DNA of 64,000 nucleotides from Ruminococcaceae bacterium BL-6 (GTDB lineage Bacteria; Bacillota; Clostridia; Oscillospirales; Acutalibacteraceae): NCBI GenBank assembly GCA_902810075.1, contig LR778135.1, positions 992,001 to 1,056,000 of the forward strand, read 5' to 3'. Shown piece by piece: positions 32,103 to 39,686 of this stretch (position 1 is its first letter; each line of letters starts with the position of its first letter). The notes under the pieces were generated by a model. It saw only the letters and a program-made list of their open reading frames with translations, ran no database searches and was not told where the DNA came from. The position numbers and the translations under genes were made by a program.

Positions 32103-32357
32103 ATGAATATCATTGTGCAAGCAAATACGCCCGAGCAGAACCGCTTCGTTACAATCAGCGACTTTAAAGACTGTATGCGTTGGCATGGCGAAGTTGAGTT
32201 TATATGGAACGATATCACATATACTATCACTCACCCTGAAGGGAAAATCAATATCAGCGAAGCCGACGAGCCGGAAACTGAAAAATGGTGCGATACCGCT
32301 GATGAAGTACTGGAATACATGGTTGGCAAAGACCGGCTTCGCGATGTGATCACGTAG
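32103..32357 (+). CDS. small immunity-like protein, 84 aa
   Basis: Starts MNIIVQANTPEQNRFVTISD; later WHGEVEFIWNDITYTITH, ETEKWCDTADEVLEYMV and DRLRDVIT. It resembles small acidic proteins found directly after toxin-like C-terminal domains in Firmicutes (recalled, not searched). AGGAGA lies 9 bases before the ATG at 32103; the frame is open upstream into the pseudogene tail with no stop between. It appears intact while its putative partner is decayed. Confidence 0.75.
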   Translation: MNIIVQANTPEQNRFVTISDFKDCMRWHGEVEFIWNDITYTITHPEGKINISEADEPETEKWCDTADEVLEYMVGKDRLRDVIT

Positions 32358-32417
32358 GTTACGGTGATTGACAGAACAATATAGCTGAGGCGTAAATACT
32401 GCTTGCCTGCAAACCAT

Positions 32418-32580
32418 TAGGTCTTGTTTGTAAATTAAAAATCGACGGATTTTCGAGATAAAATTGTGGCTGGCAAGAAAAAAGCGCAGGAATCCTTTCC
32501 GGATTCCGAGTGTTTTTGACGCAGGCAGGCGTGATTTTAGCCGAAACAGACAAGGTTTTGGATTTAACAAACAATGCCTA
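32418..32580 (+). repeat. MITE-like repeat, copy B (complete)
   Basis: 163 bp from TAGGTCTTGTTTGTAAAT to the inverted right end ...ATTTAACAAACAATGCCTA. The terminal inverted repeats are imperfect, about 14 bp, with no coding capacity and an internal hairpin GGAATCC-TTTCC-GGATTCC. It interrupts a copy of repeat R (32392-32417). Confidence 0.88.
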
Positions 32581-32649
32581 GCATTACTGAATTTTGTGCC
32601 CGCGTTCCAGTATAAATACCGGAGGAACACCCATACTATAAATTTTCAT

Positions 32650-32695
32650 CGAAAGAAGCCGATTGCGGAAATGCGGTTGGCTTCTTTCGATTTTT
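32650..32695 (+). terminator. rho-independent terminator
   Basis: CGAAAGAAGCCGATTGC pairs with GCGGTTGGCTTCTTTCG (32650-32666 / 32673-32689) with minor mismatch, followed by ATTTTTAT. Confidence 0.88.
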
Positions 32696-32746
32696 ATGCT
32701 ACACTCAAAATAAATGGAAAGATTTTTTGAACGGTGGTGTATCTGA

Positions 32747-33457
32747 ATGCACAAGCTGTTGGAACGGGCGCCGGTCATATATGCTGCTTTTCTGCTGCTC
32801 TTCACGATTCCTTTTCTTGTGTCTCTGTACTTTGGCGATCAGTTGATCATGTCCCATGGGGTCGTATGGTTCATCCTTAATATTTTGATCGAAGCGACGC
32901 TTACAGCATTCTGTGCAGCCAAAAGAAAAATTTCTACAACAGCGGCAAATATTGTTTCACAGTTTTTGCCGCTGCTTTCGCTGCTCTATATCGGTATGAC
33001 AGGAGCTGTCATCCGCGAAGTAAATGCTTCTCTTCTGATCCTGCATGCCATGATCTGCTTTGTGTGTTGCTTCGTCGTATCTTTTTTATACAAAAACGGA
33101 CCGGTTTTCAGGGTGGCATGTGCCGTATTCAACAGCATACTGCTGTTCCTTCTCTTGGCGGCATCTTTCTTTGCGATGACATTTGGTCAGATCAGACAGG
33201 ACAGTATTGTCAATCGAGTCATGTCCCCCAATCGATCCTATACGGCAGTTGTCATTGATTCTGACCAGGGTGCGTTAGGCGGAAATACGCTGGTGGATAT
33301 TGAACATAATGCTTCGGAAATTAATGTCTGGTTTGGCCGGTTTATAAAAATAACCAAGGTCTATACCGGAGAATGGGGAGAATTCGACACGATGAGCATG
33401 GAATGGAAGAACGACAGCACACTGCTGATAAATGGGAAATCATATGAGGTGGATTGA
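32747..33457 (+). CDS. DUF5412-like membrane protein
   Basis: The protein is 236 residues long. Four hydrophobic helices occupy about residues 8-150, followed by an extracytoplasmic or soluble C-terminal domain with SPNRSYTAVVIDSDQGALGG, NTLVDIEHN and YTGEWGEFDTMSMEWKNDS. That domain matches DUF5412, a family of unknown function in Firmicutes. It is a single gene after a terminator. GC content is lower than the chromosome's, consistent with the accessory zone. Confidence 0.82.
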   Translation: MHKLLERAPVIYAAFLLLFTIPFLVSLYFGDQLIMSHGVVWFILNILIEATLTAFCAAKRKISTTAANIVSQFLPLLSLLYIGMTGAVIREVNASLLILHAMICFVCCFVVSFLYKNGPVFRVACAVFNSILLFLLLAASFFAMTFGQIRQDSIVNRVMSPNRSYTAVVIDSDQGALGGNTLVDIEHNASEINVWFGRFIKITKVYTGEWGEFDTMSMEWKNDSTLLINGKSYEVD

Positions 33458-33545
33458 TTTTCATATTCCCCTTCTGATCTGGATATGCTAAACACGTAAT
33501 TGATTATGGCAGGGCATCTTGGCATTTTGGAAAGGAGTAAAACTG

Positions 33546-34406
33546 ATGCAACCACAACCCCATAACACGTTCCCGCCCCAACATCAAAACCGCCAGCCCG
33601 GCCGTGAGGCGGAAATGAATCCGGCCCCCCAATATGATAACCCGGCATATAAGGCGTCGGGTAAACTATCCGGGAAAAAAGCAATCATAACGGGAGGGGA
33701 CAGCGGTATCGGCCGCGCAATTGCACTGGCCTATGCAAAGGAAGGCGCCGATATCGCCATTATCCATCTTTGCGAAAACAGCGATGCGCAAGAAACGGCT
33801 CAAGCTGTGGAACGCCTTGGCAGAAAATGCTACGTGATCCAATCCGATCTCCGTGTGGAAAAGAACGCTGCCGATGCGGTGAAGCAAGCGGCGGCGCAGC
33901 TTGGAACGATTGATATCCTGATCAATAACGCCGGTGTGCAATACCCGCAAAACAGCCTGCTGGATATCACGGGGGAACAGCTTCTGACCACTTTTGAGAG
34001 CAACTTTTTTTCCTGCTTCTATATGACGAAAGCGGCATTGCCCCATCTGTCAAACGGCGGCGCAATCATCAATACCGCCTCGATCAATGCCTTTGAAGGC
34101 AATCCGGAATTGATCGATTATTCCTCCACCAAAGGCGCGATTGTTTCTTTCACGCGGTCGATGGCCCTTTCCCTGATGGATATGGGAATCCGTGTCAACG
34201 CGGTTTCGCCCGGCCCTGTTTGGACGCCGTTGATTGTATCCAGCTTTTCTCCGGAGAAAGTTCAGACCTTTGGCTCCACCAGCCCGATGAAAAGGGCGGC
34301 CCAGCCATATGAGCTTGCGCCTGCCTATGTTTTTTTGGGATGCGAAGATTCCTCTAATATATCCGGGCAAATTTTCCACGTAAACAGCGGGACGGTTATT
34401 AACTAA
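33546..34406 (+). CDS. SDR family oxidoreductase (general-stress YhdF type)
   Basis: A 286-residue classical-extended short-chain dehydrogenase. An N-terminal Pro/Gln-rich extension (PQPHNTFPPQHQNRQPGRE) precedes the Rossmann motif IITGGDSGIGRAIALAYAKEG. NNAG occurs in LINNAGVQYPQ, the catalytic Ser and YxxxK are in NTASINAFEGN and DYSSTKGAIVSF, and NAVSPGPVWTPL follows. The long N-terminal extension is typical of Bacillus YhdF/YdaD stress proteins. AAAGGAGTAAAACTG precedes the ATG. The substrate is unknown. Confidence 0.93.
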   Translation: MQPQPHNTFPPQHQNRQPGREAEMNPAPQYDNPAYKASGKLSGKKAIITGGDSGIGRAIALAYAKEGADIAIIHLCENSDAQETAQAVERLGRKCYVIQSDLRVEKNAADAVKQAAAQLGTIDILINNAGVQYPQNSLLDITGEQLLTTFESNFFSCFYMTKAALPHLSNGGAIINTASINAFEGNPELIDYSSTKGAIVSFTRSMALSLMDMGIRVNAVSPGPVWTPLIVSSFSPEKVQTFGSTSPMKRAAQPYELAPAYVFLGCEDSSNISGQIFHVNSGTVIN

Positions 34407-34432
34407 GTCCTATCATTTTATATTCTGCCAGC

Positions 34433-34476
34433 TAAAAGCCTCAGCGCGCATTTCGCGTGCGGGGCTTTCCTTTTAC
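34433..34476 (+). terminator. rho-independent terminator
   Basis: AAAGCC...GCGCGCATTTCGCGTGCGGGGCTTT hairpin followed by CCTTTTAC, about 30 bases after the SDR stop. Confidence 0.75.
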
Positions 34477-34498
34477 TGCAAAGCCTTCCATAAGAATC

Positions 34499-34658
34499 CC
34501 GTCCTTGTTTGAGAAATAAAAAACGACGGATTTTCGAGATAAAATTGCGCCGAACAAGAAAAAAGCGCAGGAATCCTTTCCGGATTCCGAGCATTTTTGA
34601 CGCTGGGCGCGATTCTAGCCGAAACAGACAAGACTTTGGATTTAACAAACGAGGCCTA
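34499..34658 (+). repeat. MITE-like repeat, copy C (complete)
   Basis: 160 bp with left end GTCCTTGTTTGAGAAATAAAAA and right end ATTTAACAAACGAGGCCTA. It shares with copy B the blocks GACGGATTTTCGAGATAAAA, AAAAAAGCGCAGGAATCC and AGCCGAAACAGACAAG. Confidence 0.88.
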
Positions 34659-35105
34659 ACGCAACGCATGACAAACAGCGATGCCGCAGGCAGGCACGTC
34701 TATGGCATTTGGCCATAGGCGCTTTTGGTGCCCGCATTTTTTCGTCACGCCTTTTATGACCTAACCTTCAAAAAAGCAGCAGTCCGGATTTCCAAATCGG
34801 GATCTGGGATTTATTATAAAAAACAATTTCACAATGATAAAATTTTATGCTTTCCAATGGTTCTAACATGAAAATGCGATTACTAAAATGAATTAAAAGA
34901 GGAGGGGAGGTGATGTGCGGCAGCATCGTTTTCAGGCCCCGGACTTTGTGCGCTACGTCTATCTCTTCCGTTTTACAGACTGGCAGAAATGGCCACGCGC
35001 CGGGAAACACGCGGTACGGGCTGTTTCAATCGTTTCCCTTCCAATCGGCAAGGCATAAACCTGACGTAAATTTCAGGAATCAATAACTATAAGGAGGAAA
35101 ACAGC
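34659..35105. other. 447-bp stretch without a confident gene
   Basis: The left part is AT-rich with no motif recognised. At 34898-34912 there is a very strong ribosome-binding-like AGAGGAGGGGAGGTG. It could serve ATG 34913 (57 codons, unlike any protein I know) or GTG 34916 in another frame (45 codons, VRQHRFQAPDFVRYVYLF start, ending TAA at 35053-35055). The second frame has the better codon usage. Neither is secure; a gene remnant is as likely. Confidence 0.4.
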
Positions 35106-37211
35106 ATGCAAAATGTAAAAATGAAACGGGGCCGGCGGCTGCTGGCGGCTGTCCTTTCCGCAGCGGTGCTGCTGCCCGCGGGGATTATCCCGGTGTCCGC
35201 ACGGGAGGCCGGCACGGGCGCGGAGCAAATTCAGGTCGCGGCGGACGGCGCCGTTGCCGCGGACAGCGCTTACGACGGACCGCAGGTCAAGAAGGTGCGT
35301 CTCCTGAAGGAGGGCAATTTCCTGGAGATATACTGGGACCGTTACGTCGATGAAAAGCAGGCGGTGAACACCAGCAATTTCGTCCTGAAAAACGGCACGG
35401 TTACTCTGACGCTGAAGGCAAAACCGGCGGACGGAAACACCGATACGCTGTATTTCGACAAGAATAATAAGGAAGTCGCGGCGACGGAGGCAAACAGCAT
35501 GGCCCGCCTGAGCGGCGATATGCACATGTCCAGCATCTGTTTCGTACCGGGAGGCTCGTTCGATGAAACGAAAGGCTTCACGCTGAAAATGGAGGGAGAC
35601 GCCATCAGGGATGAGTCGGGGAAAGCGGCAAAGAACGCGACCTATGTCGACGTTCCGCGGGTCAATTTCTATACGCGGTTTCTGACGACGGGCACGGGGA
35701 TCGTGGTAAAGGCGGACAGCACGGTTGCGCCCGGGTCGCTGGGGGCCGCGAAAGCCCAGATTGACGTCATGCTTTCCAAGTCGGCAGCCGTGGCGCAAAA
35801 CCTGAAAAAATACGGCACCTCCCTGGCGATTTACAGCCCGCACGAAAATGTGTATTTAATTCCGGAACAGCGCTATGGCTTCAACAAGAACATGTACGAC
35901 GTGGAGGGCTATGGAGGAAATCTGGCCAACCACTGTGTCTCATCCATCGCGGAACGCAATATCTTGCGCACGCGCGGGAATACGGAGGATCCGGACCTGA
36001 ACACGGCGTACAAGAACGAAAATATCCTGGTCCATGAATTCGGCCATGCGGTAAAATCCGTGGGCATGGATTTGCTGGGGGATCAAACCGTGGCGGACCG
36101 GTTTTACGACGCCTATCAGAACGCCAAGGACACCGGCCTGTGGCCGAATACCTACGCGATCACAAACGCGGATGAGTTTTTTGCCACCATGGGCACGGTC
36201 TGGTTCAACGTCATGCAGGAGGCGGACGACTGGAACGACGGGGTCCGCTGTCCCATCAATACACGCGGGGAGCTGAAGAAATACGATCCGAAGACCTATG
36301 CTTTCTTCGCGTCCTTCTACCCGGAAGAGACCCTGCCGGCCCCCTGGGAGGATGTGCCGGATGTGTACCATGAAGAATATACGAAGCCGCCAACAAACGA
36401 CGACATGGTTGCCGCCGTAAACAGTAATTTCGCCAGCGATATTTTCCGGCTCCAGATTCACGCCCGCGGGGATAAATTTGAGATCGACCGTTACGTTAAC
36501 GACAGCTCTAAGCCCGAGAACGACATGTGCCTTTGGACGCTCTGGGGCACAGATGGAAACAGCAGCGAAAACTGCGCGTGGATCGTCACCCTGAAAAACG
36601 GCCATTACTCGTTTGCTTCCCCCGCCGGGCAGAAGGACTCCCCCGAAGAGCGGACCGGGGGGATCACCGCCGAAAGCGCGGCGCGGGTGGGCGTCGGCGG
36701 CCACACGCCGAACCCGGACGACCCGGCTCAGCAGTGGAACTTTGTGGCCGACACCTCTACGGCGAACGCCTTTGACGGCCGCCTGGTCAATGTGAAGTAC
36801 GGGACGGCGCTGTCCCTGGCCGGCGGTGCCATGAGCGGGACGCCGCTGAAGCTGGCGGAAAACGGCAACAGCTGGACGATCCGCAACACGACGCAGTCGG
36901 CCGCGATCGGCAAAAAAGCTTATCTGACGCCTTACGTTGCCGCTGAGACCGTTACGCTGAGCCAGACGACCCTGGCGCTCAGAAAAGGCCATACCGCCGC
37001 CCTGACCGCGACGGTCAAACCGGATAACGCAACGGATCGGACGGTCACATGGTCAAGCTCCAGCACGAAGGTCGCGACGGTGGACGCGGCCGGGAAAGTG
37101 ACCGCGAAATCCAGCGGACACGCAGAGATCAAGGCGAAAACGCAAAATGGAAAAACGGCGGTCTGCACCGTAAAAGTAACCGGTTATGCTTACGGCCAGG
37201 ATCCAAAGTGA
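35106..37211 (+). CDS. secreted zinc-metalloprotease-like protein with ricin-like and Big2 domains
   Basis: The protein is 701 residues long. It has a Sec signal (RGRRLLAAVLSAAVLLPAGI, cleavage near SAREA), then an immunoglobulin/Big-like N-terminal region (about 55-190). A catalytic region follows with the HExxH motif in NILVHEFGHAVKSVG and a downstream Glu in NADEFFATMGT (about residues 315-365), an arrangement resembling gluzincins of the anthrax-lethal-factor-like superfamily. Next comes a region with ricin-like repeats (AQQWNFV, NVKYGTALSLAGG, about 440-600) and a C-terminal Big2 domain (VTLSQTTLALRKGHTAALTA to CTVKVTG). AAGGAGGAAAACAGC precedes the ATG. There is no cell-wall anchor; the protein is probably released. 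Confidence 0.8.
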   Translation: MQNVKMKRGRRLLAAVLSAAVLLPAGIIPVSAREAGTGAEQIQVAADGAVAADSAYDGPQVKKVRLLKEGNFLEIYWDRYVDEKQAVNTSNFVLKNGTVTLTLKAKPADGNTDTLYFDKNNKEVAATEANSMARLSGDMHMSSICFVPGGSFDETKGFTLKMEGDAIRDESGKAAKNATYVDVPRVNFYTRFLTTGTGIVVKADSTVAPGSLGAAKAQIDVMLSKSAAVAQNLKKYGTSLAIYSPHENVYLIPEQRYGFNKNMYDVEGYGGNLANHCVSSIAERNILRTRGNTEDPDLNTAYKNENILVHEFGHAVKSVGMDLLGDQTVADRFYDAYQNAKDTGLWPNTYAITNADEFFATMGTVWFNVMQEADDWNDGVRCPINTRGELKKYDPKTYAFFASFYPEETLPAPWEDVPDVYHEEYTKPPTNDDMVAAVNSNFASDIFRLQIHARGDKFEIDRYVNDSSKPENDMCLWTLWGTDGNSSENCAWIVTLKNGHYSFASPAGQKDSPEERTGGITAESAARVGVGGHTPNPDDPAQQWNFVADTSTANAFDGRLVNVKYGTALSLAGGAMSGTPLKLAENGNSWTIRNTTQSAAIGKKAYLTPYVAAETVTLSQTTLALRKGHTAALTATVKPDNATDRTVTWSSSSTKVATVDAAGKVTAKSSGHAEIKAKTQNGKTAVCTVKVTGYAYGQDPK

Positions 37212-37479
37212 CTGTGCGGCGGCGGTGCCCGCAGGCCTCAATCACCGGCGCAAACGGCCCCAAATGCCTATCACGGTAGCGGCCGACGCTTAACCGGAAA
37301 CCCAGCGATGAGAAAGGTTATCATTTGATAGCGGACAATCTAGTACTTTCTGCACTTCTTGAAACCATCCTCTATCAGGGCGCGGAAAAGCGCAGACCAT
37401 AAAGAAGAAAAAGCTGCCGGCATCACAAGACAGCCACGAGTTTTATTCTCGCGGCTGTCTTGCATTTCCATATCAATTT
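37212..37479. other. 268-bp non-coding stretch with hairpin
   Basis: No gene seen. A stem AAGACAGCC-CGAG / CTCG-GGCTGTCTT at about 37425-37461 lies between the convergent metalloprotease gene and ABC relic and may terminate one or both. There is no clear T-tract on either side. Confidence 0.5.
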
Positions 37480-38147
37480 TCAATCGGCTTTGTATGCCTG
37501 TGAAAACTGGCTGTTGTAAAGATCGGCATAATAGCCCCTTTTCTCCAGCAGCTCCTCATGGTTGCCGCTTTCCACGATATGCCCCCGATCCATTACGATA
37601 ATCAGGTCCGCGTTGCGGATGGTGGACAGCCGGTGCGCGATCACGAAGCTGGTCCGTCCCGCTGTAAGGCGGGTAAAAGCCCGCTGGATCTTCATTTCGG
37701 TATAGGTATCGATGTTGCTGGTGGCTTCGTCCAGGATCAGCATGGGCGGGTTCGCCAGCATCACGCGGGCGATGGTGAGAAGCTGCTTCTGGCCTTCGGA
37801 AATGCTTCCGCCGTCCGCCGTGATCCTGGTGTCGTAACCGTCTTCCAGCCTTCGGATGAACCCGTCGGCGCCCGCCTCCTTTGCGGCCGTGACGATTTCT
37901 TCCATCGCGGCGGACGGTTTCGCATAGGCGATATTGTCCCGTATGCTGCCGTCGAAAAGCCAGGTGTCCTGAAGGACCATGCCGAATTGGGCGCGCAGGT
38001 TGTCCCGGGTCAGCCTGCGGATGTCGATGCCGTCGATCCGGATGCTGCCGCCGTTTACGTCGTAAAACCGCATCAGCAGGTTGACGAGCGTCGTTTTCCC
38101 CGCCCCCGTTTTTCCCACGATGGCGATGCTGCTGCCCGGCTTTTCAG
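37480..38147 (-). pseudogene. 5'-truncated ABC exporter (ATPase domain only)
   Basis: About 220 codons of an MsbA/LmrA-type exporter ATPase: Walker [11 protein letters not shown]-loop [14 protein letters not shown], signature [15 protein letters not shown], Walker [13 protein letters not shown] and H-loop [13 protein letters not shown]. Similarity starts abruptly at [10 protein letters not shown]. Upstream codons to 38361 are unrelated and contain the gntR terminator, so the membrane domain is missing. The recombination or deletion point lies near 38147. It is unlikely to make a working transporter. Confidence 0.85.
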
Positions 38148-38178
38148 CCTGATTCTGGAAGAATACTCGAATTTCATA

Positions 38179-38223
38179 AAAAAGCGCTGCGGAACCGTTT
38201 TTGGTTTCGCGGCGTTTTTTATG
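38179..38223 (-). terminator. gntR terminator (bidirectional form)
   Basis: AACGCCGCGAAACC and GGTTCCGCAGCGC pair on the minus strand and are followed by TTTTTTATG. A-rich and T-rich flanks on both sides would let it work in both directions. It lies about 80 bases after the gntR stop and just upstream of the truncated ABC gene. Confidence 0.85.
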
Positions 38224-38305
38224 TTTCTCCCTGCATGACTGCTGTAAAAATAATCGGATGGCAGGAAGAAAAACGGACCCCCTGTGCGGCCTGAAAACGG
38301 TCCTT

Positions 38306-38968
38306 TCACTTTTCAAAAAACCCCGCGGGGAAGTGGCTGTCCAAACCGTAGAAGTCCACAAGGTGATTCACCGCGATTTTTACCGCTTTTTTTTCGTCCC
38401 GTTCCTCGAGCGCATCCACCAGGGCCAGATGGGAAAGGGAAGAATCGTATCCCTTGTCGATCTGGAGATATTTCCAGGCAACCAATAATTTTACGCGCAG
38501 GGAAATTTCTGTCTGATATTTGATCAGAAACTGATTGCGCGAAATATGTGCAAGCTGCAGATGAAAATCCATGTCGGTCTTTGTGCGCAGGATATAATCC
38601 TTGGTTTTCGTGGCCTCCGTACAGATTTTCGCCATGCGGCGCAGTCCTTCAAAATCCGCGTTGCTGCCGTAGTAGATACACAGCTTGGTCAGCATCGTAT
38701 CGATTGCAATACGGGCCTGCCCTAACTGAATGATAAAGTCGTCGTCAACCGTCATCACTTCCGCAAAACGATTGGGATAAATTTTGATGACTCCTTCGCT
38801 GGCCAGGCGGCGCAGCGCTTCCCGAATGGGCGTGCGGCTGATTCCAAACTGATCCGCCAATTTGCTTTCGGGGATACGGTCTCTGGGCTTCAGCTCCTGC
38901 GTCAGCAGCATTTCAACAAGATGATTATAGACCGGCTCACTGAGGTTGCTTCCATTTTCCTGCTTCAT
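38306..38968 (-). CDS. GntR family (FCD) transcriptional regulator
   Basis: The protein is 220 residues long. The N-terminal winged helix ([40 protein letters not shown]) binds DNA. The C-terminal all-helical FCD domain, with [19 protein letters not shown] supplying the usual metal/ligand histidines, senses a small carboxylate-type effector. It is divergent from the 15-kb catabolic operon across a 300-bp AT-rich gap and is therefore its likely regulator (inference from position). GAAAGGATTTAATTGT precedes the ATG. Confidence 0.93.
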   Translation of the reverse strand: MKQENGSNLSEPVYNHLVEMLLTQELKPRDRIPESKLADQFGISRTPIREALRRLASEGVIKIYPNRFAEVMTVDDDFIIQLGQARIAIDTMLTKLCIYYGSNADFEGLRRMAKICTEATKTKDYILRTKTDMDFHLQLAHISRNQFLIKYQTEISLRVKLLVAWKYLQIDKGYDSSLSHLALVDALEERDEKKAVKIAVNHLVDFYGLDSHFPAGFFEK

Positions 38969-39268
38969 ACAATTAAATCCTTTCGAATTTTAAATTTAAG
39001 ATATTAAAAAAATAATATTAATTTTATACTATTATATATGATTTTATATATGATTTCAATCTTCCGTATAATCATCGTTTTACAAAATTCTTATTGGAAA
39101 AGTTTTAGAATAAAAATAGATTTAGTATTATATGTAACTATATTACAATATAAATTATATATAAAATAATTTTTTATTATATTTATTAAAAAACCTATTG
39201 ATTATATTATAAAAACATGATAGTATACAATTATTAAAAAAGGTATAATATTTTTTGGAGGGATTGTC
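38969..39268. promoter_or_regulatory. AT-rich divergent control region with operon promoter
   Basis: 300 bp of very AT-rich DNA between gntR and the catabolic operon. A rightward promoter is visible: -35 TTGATT (39198-39203), 17 bases, -10 TAGTAT (39221-39226), 42 bases before the first cupin start. A near-repeat ATATATGATTTTATATATGATTT (near 39034) could bind the GntR protein. Nothing coding is seen here. Confidence 0.7.
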
Positions 39269-39685
39269 ATGCAGAAAAAACTGGTCGCGCACGAGCGGGA
39301 CGGCGAAAAAACAGTATTTGACGGCAGGACGGTTTTCTGGATTCAAACCCCGGAAACGACCGGAGGAAAGTATTCTTCGGTATGCACCTGCATCTATGAT
39401 CCGGGCGCACGCGCGTATCCCGCACATTCCCATCCCGACGGTGAAGAGACGGTCTACGTGATTTCCGGGACTGGAAAAGTGAAGATCGGGGAGGAAATCT
39501 TCTCCATTGAACCGGGGTCGGTTTTCCTTTTCCCGCAGGGCGTGCCCCACATGGTCTGGAACAGCGGCGGCGAGCCGATGCATATCGTATGCTTCTATGC
39601 GCCGGCCGAAAAGGCGACGGGTTACGCGTTTCATGAAGAATTCGACTTTCCGGAATTTCAAAACCAAAAACGGAGGGTGAAATAA
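39269..39685 (+). CDS. cupin domain protein, first gene of the catabolic operon
   Basis: A 138-residue single-domain cupin. The metal-binding motif 1 is in HSHPDGEETVYVISGTGKVK and motif 2 in PGSVFLFPQGVPHMVWNSG. Such proteins act as isomerases, lyases or sugar/acid-binding sensors; no finer assignment is possible. The ATG at 39269 follows TTTTGGAGGG. The next gene starts 2 bases after its stop, so it is the promoter-proximal member of the operon. Confidence 0.9.
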   Translation: MQKKLVAHERDGEKTVFDGRTVFWIQTPETTGGKYSSVCTCIYDPGARAYPAHSHPDGEETVYVISGTGKVKIGEEIFSIEPGSVFLFPQGVPHMVWNSGGEPMHIVCFYAPAEKATGYAFHEEFDFPEFQNQKRRVK

Positions 39686-39686
39686 A

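Noticed and set aside
28966..32417. Repeat R as a CRISPR array or integron attC array
   Set aside because: Only two full copies and one partial copy at kilobase spacing, no spacers, no cas genes, no integron integrase, and no attC-type imperfect palindrome spanning the repeat.
34768..35010. 80-codon minus-strand frame between the MITE-like copy and the metalloprotease gene
   Set aside because: No ribosome binding site, mixed composition and no similarity I recognise; it crosses a strong plus-strand ribosome-binding sequence.
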